Below are positions 34,801 through 46,622 of a stretch of DNA of 64,000 nt, piece after piece. Position 1 is the first letter of the stretch. Every line of letters begins with the position of its first letter. The translations under genes and the position numbers were made by a program. Source of the stretch: Rhizoclosmatium globosum (taxonomy: Eukaryota > Chytridiomycota > Chytridiomycetes > Chytridiales > Chytriomycetaceae); contig MCGO01000040.1 in NCBI GenBank assembly GCA_002104985.1, positions 1 to 64,000 of the forward strand, read 5' to 3'. The notes under the pieces are model-generated. The model worked only from the letters and a program-made list of their open reading frames with translations, did no database searches and was not told the origin of the DNA.

Positions 34801-36404
34801 CGTGTGTTGGAAGCGTTGGTGGGTGAAATGGAGAGTGGGATGTGGAAGGCAAAGTTTGATAATACGCATGAACATCGGATGCAGGTGAACTTGTGGCTTT
34901 TTTTTCTCAGGCATTTGCATGATTGGGGGTTTTTTTAATTAATTTTTTAGATTCGGATTTGGAGTTCGATACATTTGGTGATTGAGGATATTCCGAATAA
35001 CAAGGATTGGGCGGACAGGATTGTGCGGTTGTTGGATTTGGATGTTGTTGCTTCAACGCGGTATTATTTGGAATGGGCTGTTATGCGGGTGTTTTTGAAG
35101 TATCCTGGAATGGTGGAGAGTGTCTGGAGGTAATTTTGTCATTTCGGGTATTGATTTTTTAAGTCTAAGCGTTCTATTTTTCAGCTGGTTGGATAGATTC
35201 GATGCGAAATCTACCACGCTCTGTTCCATACTTTCTGTCTTGTTGCATACACTGCCACATCAACCAGAGGCTATTCAGTCCCATCTATATAGCACGTTAT
35301 TCACGAAGATCACTCCATGGCTGACATCAAATCATTTCACGATTCGTCTGTACGCGCAATATGTCCTCTTCACACTTTGGAATCATTGTGAAGCGCCGTA
35401 CTTACAAACCGTCAAGACCACGCACTCATACCTCTCCTCACTAGTGAATTTCATTCAATCAAACCATGATTGTATCAAACATAGACAACAGGTTGCGAAA
35501 GCGTTCTTTGTCGGAGGTGGATTCGACCCAACATTGGATCTTTCTGTTGACTTTGTGTTTCGATGGGGATGGCGAGCTCTCGGTGTCACAGAAGAAGAAC
35601 GGATATCAGCAGTTGAGTCCTGTTTTTCTTTTTGAATCTTATATAAAAGCGTACAAACTAAAACTTTCAAAATAGCACGCATTCCAGCGAGTTGGACTCA
35701 AAGAGGAGGACAGTCGTATCCCACTCTTCAGTGATAAATCTCGTATCGCGTTGATAGAGAGCCAATCTCCAGTTACTTCCGACGACGACACATCCATTCC
35801 AGAAGAACCCACTCCTACCGCAACAACAGACCTAACAGCCCTGCAACGAAAGTTTGAACCATGGGAAACAATGCTTGAAACAGATTTCGACTTTTCCCCG
35901 TCACTTGCACGAGAAGCAAATGTCCGAAAACGGTTCCCACTGATTGTTGTAGCATCGTTAGTCTCAAAGTCACCTAACCTCGGCGGTCTCTGCAGGACCT
36001 GCGAAATCTTCAATGCTGAGATGTTGGTTCTACCGACGTTGAAAGTCGTAGAAGACCCTGCGTTCCTTGTGACAGCAGTGACATCTGAAAAGTGGATGCC
36101 TATGATGGAAATACGTCCGGATCCATCGGTTTTACTCCCATACCTATCTGCAAAGAAATTAGAGGGTTATAGTATTCTTGGGATTGAGCAAGCGACAACG
36201 AGCGTATCTTTGGATACGTTTGAGTTTCCGCAGAAGTGTGTGTTGTTGCTTGGGATGGAGAAACTAGGAATTCCGGCGGTTTATATGCCGTTGTTGGACT
36301 ATATTTTGGAGATTCCACAATATGGAGTGATTCGGTCGTTGAATGTTCATGTTTCTGGTGCGCTTGTTTTGGCAAACTTTGCAAAACAGCAGAAGGCTGT
36401 CTGA
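31808..36404 (+). CDS. TRM3: TARBP1/Trm3-type tRNA 2'-O-ribose methyltransferase
   Basis: Large helical-repeat protein with a C-terminal SPOUT domain, expected to methylate the ribose of G18 in tRNAs. The ATG at 31808 starts MDTLTALSSNYN. Helical repeats follow through 35640 with several introns (for example 35131-35183) and multiple frame breaks (around 32280, 32650, 33225, 34440). The C-terminal exon 35674-36404 is intact. It has FQPWE-like FEPWET, then RKRFPLIVVASLVSKSPNLG with GGLCRTCEIF (SPOUT motif 1), LLLGMEKLGIP (motif 2), and IPQYGVIRSLNVHVSG (motif 3, cofactor knot). All catalytic-knot residues are in place. Its length is of the order expected for TARBP1 homologues (over 1300 residues). 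Confidence 0.85.
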
Positions 36405-36486
36405 TTCCTCGTTGAAATCTAAATTCAAATTCACTGAATAAAGGTATTATGAGGTACACCACGATTTTACTGTATTGTATGCCCAT

Positions 36487-38402
36487 TTATGCAGTAGTTG
36501 CGGTTGGAGGTAACCACCTCCTCGCCATCGCATCAACTGCAGCCTCGATAATTCTATTTCTAGGAGTCCGCCTCCTCAACTCCGCCAGAACACGCCCTCT
36601 ACGTCCATCACTATCAGCCTCCATTGGAACAGGATCACTCATTTCTTCACCTTCCCTCTCCTGCAACCAGCGAGGAACAACAACAATCTGATCTGGCTGT
36701 CTCAACTGAAACACATACGCCATCCACAAGAAGCCAAGAACCTGATAAACAAGTGGAAACGTGGGATAAAACGGAATGACATTCACCCCGAGAGCCTGAC
36801 CAGCCTTATCAATTACAGTAAACAGGAACAGAAACGCGATAATGTTGTTAGAGGACTTGAGCATCCATAGTTTTGACTGGATGGTGAGAATAAGATTCCA
36901 GTCTTGACCCATGGCTCTGACTCTGTTTCCGAATGGATCTTTTTCTAGGACGGGTCTCACTGGGAATATAACTTTCCATGCGGATTTGAGAAACAATAGT
37001 TTGAGCCTGTTTCTTGTCCATAGAGATGAGATTCGACGAGAGACAGGTGGTGCCTGTACAGCTGAATCCCGCTCCTGAAGTTCGTACTCTTCAGTATTTT
37101 CTTGATTGCTGTTAGGAATATTCTGATTCTCTTGCGGAGATGGCGGAACCACAGTCTCTTCTTCACTGTTTACATCTGAATAATCCAAAGAGTCTAATTT
37201 CGTTTGAACGAGAGTCACGTATTTTTCGAGGTTGTGAATATGTATACTGATGGACCAGAAAAGGTAGTAATATGTTGTGAGGGTAAATAGCCAGTTTGAA
37301 AACTGTCAAATTGGAAGCGTCAGAATATGGTACGATTTCACAAAGGACAACAAACCCGAAATGCGGAATCATACGAAGCAAGCACACTAGTGATGGTGTA
37401 AAACATCCCACACCCTGCCATAGTCCTTATTTCAGTGGGAGAGAGACGAACTCTTGCAATGCCCCATCCTTTCGATATCAGTAATAAGCATGCGATTAGT
37501 GTCGCCTCTTTCAAAAATAAACTGCATAGCTGCGCAATCAAGAACGCATTTGTGTCAACATTTTGTGGGCCGTTCAAACCAAGCTGAATATAACGAGCCG
37601 TAACATAAGAAATCCAAGCAATTTGACCAACAGGTATCAAGGATATTAAACCATGTAGCTTATTCCGCATCTACCAACCCCTTCAATTTAGTCTTCTACA
37701 TCAAAACAAATTCCAAACAACTTACATTCCAATTCCGAATCCATAAACCAACCCAAACAACACTCAATACCGCCCAAACACCCAAGAACCCAATCTCAAT
37801 AAACAGCGCTTGCATATCGTAGTACCCGAGATACCGCACAATCGGCAACCCCGGATTCACAGCATCAATCGAGACCCGAAACGTTGTATTTACATGCCTT
37901 GGACACGCAACAAGAAACGAATCGTACACGCCCGTCGTTGGTATCGAATACGACCAGACAGCTTCAACCTTCAATGGATCGTATTCAAACAGTCCTGTGC
38001 ATCCGTTTATGATTGATTTCGAGACGCCAGTAGGTTCGCAAAAGTAGGATTGGAGGAGAGATGAGTTGTACGCTATTGATGCGAATGTGAAACGGGATTG
38101 ATCGCAGACTGCCGCAACGACCTTTTTGAAAGTGGGATATTGAGTACATGCTTTTGGTGTCAAGAGGGACTAAAGTCACCTTTGGGACTGAGGGTTGTTG
38201 GTTTGGAAGCGTCCAATTTAGTGCAGTGAAGCGGAAGTCTGAGAAGGTGATGTTCACATGGCCTCCCTGATTGGGCTGTCAACTTGATGCCAAACCAGTA
38301 ACATGAACTTACTTCAAGAAATGCAAATCCTCGTTCTAGTAGGGTGAAGGAGAGGTATGAGGTGGTGTCAGATGGAATGGAGATGCTGCCCTGATACTGC
38401 AT
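36487..38402 (-). CDS. Seven-transmembrane GOST-like membrane protein
   Basis: Multi-exon membrane protein. The ATG at 38402 begins MQYQGSISIPSD, followed by an intron and an extracellular beta-rich domain with several Cys (CTQYPTF, FCEPTG, NGCTG, VACPRH). A NPGLPIVRYLGYYDM segment and a first helix (ALFIEIGFLGVWAVLSVVW) follow. Six more hydrophobic helices are visible across 37670-36690, including a KGWGIARVRLSPTE loop after the fourth or fifth helix. The cytosolic tail is Glu- and Arg-rich. The order of ectodomain, seven helices and tail, and the GWGI..R loop, resemble the GOST/Lung-7TM group (GPR107, TMEM87, GPR180 and relatives), which act in Golgi trafficking. One frame break lies near 38160. 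No signal peptide is visible at the chosen ATG, so a short upstream exon may be missing. Confidence 0.6.
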
Positions 38403-38520
38403 TTGACAACAAAACTATTTGTACAAAAGAGAAGAAACGAATTATAAATGGTGTATTAATCGTTTTATTTCATCGTAACCATGCTCAAACTATACAAATG
38501 ATTTCCGCCATGAACTGAAT

Positions 38521-39759
<1,239 letters not shown>

Positions 39760-39984
39760 TGTTGTTGTTGTGTTTGTTTGATGATTTGAAAGTGCACAAC
39801 TCCCTTTTTGTGTTTCGGTTGTGCCACCCTCGAACTGCTTGGCCACGTTTTCTCGCACTTTCTTGGTCATTCGTCTTTCTTCGTTCATTTGATTTGCAAT
39901 GAACGGTATTATGCATAGCAGGGATTAAACCTCTGATCTACGATCTATATACGCCTTGCTTAACATCGTTATTGTAATTATATT

Positions 39985-40758
39985 TTATTCAGCCTTTTGC
40001 TTCCAGATCGATCGTGCAAACCATCCCTTGTTTCCTCCCTTGTTCTGCCTCTTCAGTCGGTTATCAATAATGAATACACGCTTAGCACTTCCAGGTCTCT
40101 GTCCATGCCTCTGCACATCCGCACTTAACACATTATACTCGTATTCCCCATCTGCATTCTTGATCTGGTTCACGTACGCCGTTCCCTTTCCGTTTGGTCC
40201 TTCAATTACAAAGTACATGATCACTTGTTTGTCACCACCTTGGTCATCCTTATACACAGTCCGTCTAACATTTTGCTCGCCTCCACGCGGACCAATTCCC
40301 CCATGTCCCCTCATTGGCGTTCCAATAGTATCGATAATAGCCCCATGGCTCGACACCTTTTCGAATGCATCGTCGAACAGCTTCTTGGCGTAGTAATCGT
40401 CGATAAAGTCAACAATGACATAGGAAAGTGATAAGCCACCAAGTCCAACTCCAGCAAGAATGACTCCGAGGTATCCCGTGTTCTTTGTACCTTGAACGAC
40501 TGAACGAACATCAAGTTAGCAACCAACGCAGTCAAACAACAGTATAGCACCTTTCTGTCCAAGAGACATACGGCTCCAGGCAGACTCTTTCGTCTTTGGC
40601 GCAGCTTGTTGGCTGGAGCTTCCCTTTCCAGAGCCACCAGCATTCATGTCCATCTTGCCCAGGCGTGTCGTTGCATAGCATCGAATCGATTGCAATGAAG
40701 GACCATAGAGCTTGTTGCTGCGTCCAGCTTGGCGGAGGATAGTGGCGGTCAAACTCAT
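39985..40758 (-). CDS. TIM21: Mitochondrial inner-membrane translocase subunit Tim21
   Basis: Two exons, 40758-40551 and 40499-39985, with a 51 bp GT-AG intron; no frame break; about 240 residues. The N-terminus (MSLTATILRQAGRSNKLYG) is a typical presequence. A Gly/Ser/Lys linker and one TM helix (GVILAGVGLGGLSLSYVIV) follow, then the IMS domain: an AFEKV helix, IGTPMRGHGG, a VIMYFVIEGPNGKGTAYV strand pair, and a basic C-terminal tail. This matches the Tim21 domain that contacts Tom22 and couples the TIM23 complex to import. The tail beyond the domain is strongly basic (KRQNKGGNKGWF). Confidence 0.85.
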
Positions 40759-40931
40759 TCTATAAAAAAGCAAACAAAGAGAAAAGAAGAAATGGTATAA
40801 GAGTCAGACTCATTAACTTTTGGCAAACTTGGACAAAGAGAAAGACGGTTTATTGCACAAACCATGTTGACTACAGCTATGACGTTCCTACATTACACCC
40901 CAACCTATTGAAACTACCTTCCTCCCTCCAT

Positions 40932-41812
40932 TCACGCCTTCTTGGAAGCATTCGCATCAGGCCCGTTCACAACACGCTCATAGTATGGATCCACAACCTT
41001 CTCAGGCTTATTCCCCACAGCCGCCGCACCAATCAACAAAATCCCCGCAACAGCACTAAACTGCCCAACAAGACGCGCATTAATAAACTTTTGCGACAAG
41101 AAGATATCCGTTCTAGAAAAGTTGTAGGCAAGCGTAGTACCCACGACACCAACGTAACCATACGTCAAGAGCGTGAAACGGTTCTTGAACGCGAACTGTT
41201 TGATGCGTTCAGCGTCCCATTCGGAGTTGGCACCAAAGAGGGTTGGGCGGGAGGAGACAAGGGAGAGTTCGTCTTCACGGGAGAGGGAGAACTTTTGGGC
41301 AAACTCGCGGTCGGCTTTCATGGCTGCACGGTCAGTCTAACATCGAGACGATCATTTAGTTCATAAACTTATATGATAAAATATACGAAAAAAGCTCTTA
41401 CTTCTGTAAAGAAACCAGCAGTAGTTGCGGCCAGAACAAGGGAGATCTATTATTGGAGTATATCGAAGTTAACATCAGACATCCCTTCCATTCGAAAGAC
41501 TCCTCAAAACTACTCAACTCTAAAAGGAAAAGTCAATCGACGGTATGCTGGAATGAATCGGTATGCTCCAAACGAAGCCACAAGAGCTCCAGCACTGGTA
41601 GGATTCCCATCTTTGCTCCCTCAAGCAGGACCTTGTTGTGGATCTTATCCTTCTCCTCACCTGTAAGTTTAATGTTAGTTCAGTGTTTCTGAAGTGCAGG
41701 ATTCGATGTGTAATCCCCGGATTTCAAACAATCACTCACGTCGAAGACGGTGGGCTTCCATCTTGTCGGGCATATCGACATGCTCAGAAACGTGGGACAT
41801 TGACACTGACAT
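40932..41812 (-). CDS. Rcf2-like HIG1-domain mitochondrial protein, intron-containing copy
   Basis: Four exons: 41812-41740, 41660-41519, 41446-41402, and 41336-40932. Introns are 79, 72 and 65 bp. Predicted order: a short acidic start (MSVSMSHVSEHVDMPDKME), then AHRLRR..EKDKIHNKVLLEGAKMG with a first hydrophobic hairpin, ISLVLAATTAGFFTE, a TDRAAMKADREFAQKFS linker, and two C-terminal helices around KFINARLVGQFSAVAG, the HIG1-type segment. The plan follows yeast Rcf2, a respiratory supercomplex and cytochrome oxidase factor, rather than the shorter Rcf1. A base seems to be missing near 41601-41605 (after AKMGI). It is the downstream member of a tandem pair. Confidence 0.7.
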
Positions 41813-42045
41813 CTTTCAGGCTGAGGTGAGGTGGAAGTGATGAGTTTTCGGAAAGGGTTTCTGAAGATGGAAGAAAGAAGGAAGACGTATGTATGACAAT
41901 GAATGAGTCATACAGTAGAAGAAACTAACCATTATAATATAAACGAGTAGATAATGAAGATTGTATTCTAAACCTCATTAATAAAATACAAAGAAGAGGT
42001 CAAGAATCATCAAGAATGCAAATTGAAATTAAAAGGGGTTCACAA

Positions 42046-42685
42046 TCATGCAGTAGCCTTCTTCTCGCCGTTCACAATACGCTCATAGTATGGGTCCACA
42101 ACTTTTCAGGCTTGTTCCCCACAGCCGCAGCTCCAATCAGCAGAATACCCGCAACAGCACTAAATGCCCAACAATACGAGCATTAATAAACTTTTGCGAC
42201 AAGAAGATATCCGTCCTGCTAAAGTTGTACGCAAGAGTAGTTCCAACAACCCCAAGGTAACCCCACGACAAAAGCTGGAACCTGTTCTTGAACGCAACCT
42301 GCTTGACAGTCTCCATATCCCAAGACCGGGCCACAGAAGCCTCAGCCAAAGAAACATCATCCTTTTGTGTGATTGAAAACTTTTGAGCGAATTCACGATC
42401 GGCCCGCATGGCTGCACGATCCGTTTCCGTGAAGAAGCCGGCGGTGGAGGCAGCGAGGACGAGTGAAATTCGGAACGGGAGGGTAAGACGGGCATAAGCT
42501 GGGATATATCGTTGAGCGGCGAGGGAGGCTGCAATGGCTCCGGCAGTGGTGACGAGACCCATCTTTGCACCTTCGAGGAGAACCTTGGCATGGATCTTGT
42601 CTTTTTCTTCACGGCGGAGACGGTGGGCTTCCATCTTGTCTGGCATTTCGACATGCTCAGAGATATGCGACATTGAGACTGACAT
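42046..42685 (-). CDS. Rcf2-like HIG1-domain mitochondrial protein, intronless copy
   Basis: Paralogue of the preceding gene, in the same orientation 233 bp away, but one continuous exon: all three introns of the neighbour are absent at exactly the corresponding codons. The ATG at 42685 gives MSVSMSHISEHVEMPDKME, and the two proteins align along their full length. Near 42166 the frame breaks in HARIVG. The neighbour reads CTGCCC where this copy reads TGCCC, and restoring one base continues the homology to VNGEKKATA and the stop at 42046-42048; a second base loss lies near 42108. Function as for the neighbour. Confidence 0.7.
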
Positions 42686-43007
42686 CTTGTAGGAGTACTT
42701 TTGGTTTCGGGTTTTGGAAATGGAAAGTGAAGGGAACCATCTGCGAGGATTTGGTCCTTATAATGGAAAACGGGGGGGATCGGGTTTGGGCGTCGCCGAT
42801 GACACATTCTGTTTTCCTCGGCGACCATGTTCGGGTTCGTGAATAATCAAAAATCTGCGCCTCTTTTTTTCAGTCCCTCGTTTCTTTCTTTGTCATCATT
42901 ATTGAACTATAAGATGGATGTATACTTGGAAACAATCAAATAGAATGATGCGATGAAGCTGAAAGACAACTATAACGAAAAAGTAAACCCAACACTCCAT
43001 CCTTTCA
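42686..43007. other. Intergenic region
   Basis: Upstream region of the intronless Rcf2-like gene and 3' flank of the next minus-strand gene. No distinct repeat or RNA gene seen. Confidence 0.5.
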
Positions 43008-44003
43008 TCAAGAAGCTTGATCGCCATTCAAATCTCGAGCACCGCGACGTCTTGTCGACAAGAACACTCCAAGAACCGCAAAAAACAGAATGGCAACGCC
43101 CGTTCCAATCGATGCCCCCATGACAGAGTTGAATTCAGAAGACATTACGGGAGAATTCACCAGATTGGAAACTGCAGCTTTCGAATGTAATGGAACCACA
43201 CTCGTTGTGGCTTTGACTTGAACCGTACCCGTTACAGAAGTTACCCGTCCTACAACGCCAAGACTAGTTCCAGTAGTAGTAACGTTTCCATTCAAATTAC
43301 TTCCAACTCGATAGTCTTGAAGTTTAACTGCCTTCCCCTTCCCAAGACAATCCCCTTCATCAAGGAATACCGACATTGTCACACCAACACTCTCAACGCT
43401 CCGAACAATTTCGCAACCAGAAACTAGACTATACGAAAGAGCAAAACAAGATACATCAGAGAGACACTGTGCCCGACAGTCCTTCACTGCGGCACCATCA
43501 ACAATTCCTCCGTTCCCAGTATGAAGAGCCACAAACCCCGCATCAGGCGAGTTTAAATACACTTCGGTACTGTTGAGTACTGTTGTACTGAATGAAAATG
43601 CCTGACACTTAGAAGTGCTGGAATCATACAGAAACCCAAGGGGAACTGGCAGTTGCTGTGCAGCCACAGATGCAGAGCAGTCTAACAATGATTTGGACGG
43701 GATAAACGTCGAAACTTGAAAGATGCATGAATCAAGGGGAAGTGTTGCGTTGGTGAAGGAAACGGTTTTTGTAACCTGATAAGTGTTAGTGAGATGGTGT
43801 TAGATGCATCTTTCAGCCATGAACTTGTAACTTACGCAAGGAGCAGTCAATACTGGCGGAACGTAAACTCCAGGTGTAGGTAATGTCGACATTGGTTTTA
43901 TGTCCGATAATTTTGGTGAAGGAGAAATCAAAAGAAAGGGGAAATGCGTTGGAATGGGCCAATGGGATATCTTCAATTTAGCAGATCCATGCCCATCCGC
44001 CAT
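43008..44003 (-). CDS. Type I-like membrane surface protein, cysteine-containing ectodomain
   Basis: Two exons separated by a 60 bp intron (43776-43835). The N-terminal exon lacks an obvious signal peptide at ATG 44003, although IPTHFPFLLISPSP is hydrophobic, so the start may lie elsewhere. The ectodomain has paired Cys (CRAQCLSDVSCFALSY, then SGCEIV and GDCLGKG), a pattern seen in PAN/apple-like or WSC-like modules but too short to assign. A Thr/Ser/Val-rich stalk follows, then one TM helix (GASIGTGVAILFFAVLGVFL) and a short basic tail, STRRRGARDLNGDQAS. Probably a cell-surface protein. Confidence 0.6.
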
Positions 44004-44206
44004 TTTCAGCAGTCACAATAATTTCATCCACTAAATCATCATTCGCCAGAAGTGGTCAAAATAAGTCTTGCTGAATACACTGTCACAGCACTCAACGCTC
44101 CGCACAGAAACACTGAATAATCACATGGAATAATCAACATAACTTGCAAAACCTAATAACATCTATTCTTCAATTACACATCCAAAAAAAAAACAAAAAA
44201 AACAAA

Positions 44207-45778
44207 CTAAACACTAGCCGGCAACTCTCTCCCCCCCAAACACAAATCAATCAACCAAAGCCCCTTCACAAAGTCCGCCTTCCCAACAACCCCACGCACA
44301 ACCCCTTTTCCCATAACCAAATCCCAGACCCTTCCCAACGTCCGATTATCAAGGCGACTCCTCAACCAGATCGTGCGCACCTGTTTCGGGGTGAGGGTGA
44401 GTTCGTCAACGGGTCCAGGGGCGCCGGGGTTCAAGAGTGCGGCAAAGGAGTCGAAGGCTTGGGCGTAGAGGAGGATGTGTTGTGGGGAGGGTGTGAGGGG
44501 TGTGGTTGTGCCGGTAGCTTGGGCAGTGGAGGTGATGGTCTTAGGGGTGAGTGTTGGGGTTATAGATGCTTTTGATGGAGGTGGAGGTGGAGCCTTTGCG
44601 CGGGCGTAGGAAAGGGGGAGTTGCTGGGTTTGAGGTACTGTTTGTGTGGGTGTGGATGAAGAGGGGAGGGAAGAAGGGCCGAGACCAGGAATATTCGCTA
44701 ATTTAGCACTGAGAGATGTTGTTGGTGGAGGAGGTGGAGGAGTTCGTTTGTTTGTTGAAGAGGAAACTGGGTTAATGGCATTTGTTGCAGATGTAACTGG
44801 AGTTGAGGCAACGGGCTTCAAAGAAACTTGGTTTACCCAAGGAGCTTGCTTTGGCTCGGGTGATGGCTCAGAGCGAATAGTCGATTGTTGACTAGCTTTC
44901 AATTCGGATGGTTTAAGGGGAATAAAGGGTTTTTCTGCAACAGTGGGTGTTTCGACAAATTTGACATAGTTCCCTTAACGTGCGATTTAACGTGATACTA
45001 CAAAGCGAAGGAATATTACCTGGAAAGAGACCCAGTTTTGTTGTGTTTTCAATGCGACCTACGAACCAGTCGTCGCCTTCTTCCGGAGCAGCTTTCACTA
45101 ATAAATTAATGCAATTAGTATGAAATGCGTAGAATTAAGCAAGACATACCATCGACAAGAGTGTCTCCCTTCTTGAAGGTCAATTCCGAGTCAATATCCC
45201 CCACACAGTCAAACAGGGCCACAGCTGTGAGTCCCGCAGACACGGCGTTTCCCTGAGACAGTTTTCTCACGATTGGAGACTTATTCAGCTGTTGAAAGCG
45301 GTCCTGCACAGTCTCCTTCGCCTTGTCCACGAGGGGAATCGCCTTTTCCTTGACTGACTGAGCAGTTGATTTGAATGCAGCCGAGTAGGCCGCGAGTGGC
45401 GAATGTGTCTTTGCAGCGAGTTTTGGTGGATCTGAGTAGTTTAGTTTAGTTTAGTTTGATAAATAATGTTCTGGTTCAACAACAAACCATCGTCGCTTTC
45501 TTCGGCGTCGCTTTCGATTGCAGCAACAAACTTGACATAGTTTCCTGTTAAACGAGAGCGACTTAGACGGACACGGCCTAGGAGATACAGACTAGACAAG
45601 GTATCCACGCACCAGGAAAGAGCCCTTCAGTCCCGGCCTTCTCAAGGCGGCCTGTGAACCACTCGGGTCCATCAGAGGGCGATGGCTTCACATTCACAAT
45701 CACATCGCCCTTCTTGAAACTGAGCTCCTTCGCATCATCAGCTACACAGTCGAATTGTGCTATGGCTCGCTTCTTCAT
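44207..45778 (-). CDS. Endocytic-type adaptor with two SH3 domains and an EH-like domain
   Basis: Multi-exon cytosolic scaffold. SH3-1 is encoded at the start (AIAQFDCVADDAKELSF, KKGDVIV, EWFTGRL, GLFPGNYVKF). A linker with VDKAKETVQDRF follows, then SH3-2 (AVALFDCVGDIDSELTF, DDWFVGRI, LGLFPGNYVKF). Next comes a Pro/Ser/Thr-rich region with poly-Pro tracts (RTPPPPPPTTS, KAPPPPPSK) that could bind SH3 domains. A C-terminal EH-like module ends the protein: a helix before TLTPKQVRTIWLRSRLD, then RTLGRVWDLV and ADFVKGLWLIDLCLGGRELP, matching the second EF-hand and the closing G..LP of EH domains. Introns at about 45550-45607, 45430-45490, 45100-45150 and 44970-45020 sit in or next to SH3 codons. 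Role in actin-linked endocytosis is inferred. Confidence 0.75.
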
Positions 45779-45815
45779 TTGGAGTGAATTAAATAAATAA
45801 ATAAAAAGGAGGACT

Positions 45816-46460
45816 CTATTCCTTTTTCACCTTCTTCTTTCCTCCTGCAAATCTGCTTCTGCTAGAGTCATCACGATTAACAAGAAACCGAACGTATCCC
45901 CCAACGGCACGAACACTTTCTCCAATTCCTACAAGTCCAACAGGTATCAAAATCCCTGCAAATACACTGAAATGAAACACTTTCCAGCTGAGCTCAGCCA
46001 CCCTCGAATCTTCAATCTGTCGTGCCAGTATTCCAAAACAACGCGTCATTGCAACAGTTGAAAAGCATGTCAATACACCCATACACAAGTTCGTTATTCC
46101 GACATATAAAAGGCGCTTTGGCGGTGATATACTGGTGGTCTTCCTTTCCCGTCCTTCATCGGCTTCCTTGGAGTCATGGCACCTTGAGTCCTCCAGCTCT
46201 TTCTTTTCCAGCATATTCCGCCTCCCAGCAAGCTCCAACTCGACTTTCCTCACTTCCAACTCAACTTTACTCTGTTCAAGTAAATATTTGGCCTCCAATG
46301 CCCGGGCTTCTGTCTGTGCTAACCGTGTAGATTGTTCCAAGGCATGTTTCGCAACTTCTGCCTCCATCTTTTTAGCTTTCCATTGCATCGCCGCATCTGA
46401 AACTGTTGCGTCACTTGCTATTGAAACGCACGACACCGTTGATGAGCGCGGGGTCGTCAT
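45816..46460 (-). CDS. Single-exon coiled-coil protein with two TM helices
   Basis: An uninterrupted 214-residue frame starting MTTPRSSTVSC. Residues about 25-100 form a long charged coiled coil (many Ala, Glu, Lys, Leu heptads). A short basic linker follows, then two hydrophobic helices (around LCMGVLTCFSTVAMTRCFG and VFAGILIPVGLVGIGESV) and a Lys/Arg-rich tail ending KKVKKE. This end suggests a hairpin membrane anchor with cytosolic N-terminus and a di-lysine-like C-terminus. No family recognised. Confidence 0.65.
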   Translation of the reverse strand: MTTPRSSTVSCVSIASDATVSDAAMQWKAKKMEAEVAKHALEQSTRLAQTEARALEAKYLLEQSKVELEVRKVELELAGRRNMLEKKELEDSRCHDSKEADEGRERKTTSISPPKRLLYVGITNLCMGVLTCFSTVAMTRCFGILARQIEDSRVAELSWKVFHFSVFAGILIPVGLVGIGESVRAVGGYVRFLVNRDDSSRSRFAGGKKKVKKE

Positions 46461-46622
46461 GACAGCTTTCAGAGAAGAGTATCCAAAAATCTTCCAGAAA
46501 TATTGTTTGATAATGAGATTCTATTCTAAATATAGGATATAAACGAAAAGAAGTAATAGAACATAGTCAACTGTAAGAGGTCCATAGCATCATAAAAAGA
46601 ATGAGGAATTGGTTGCACCCAA

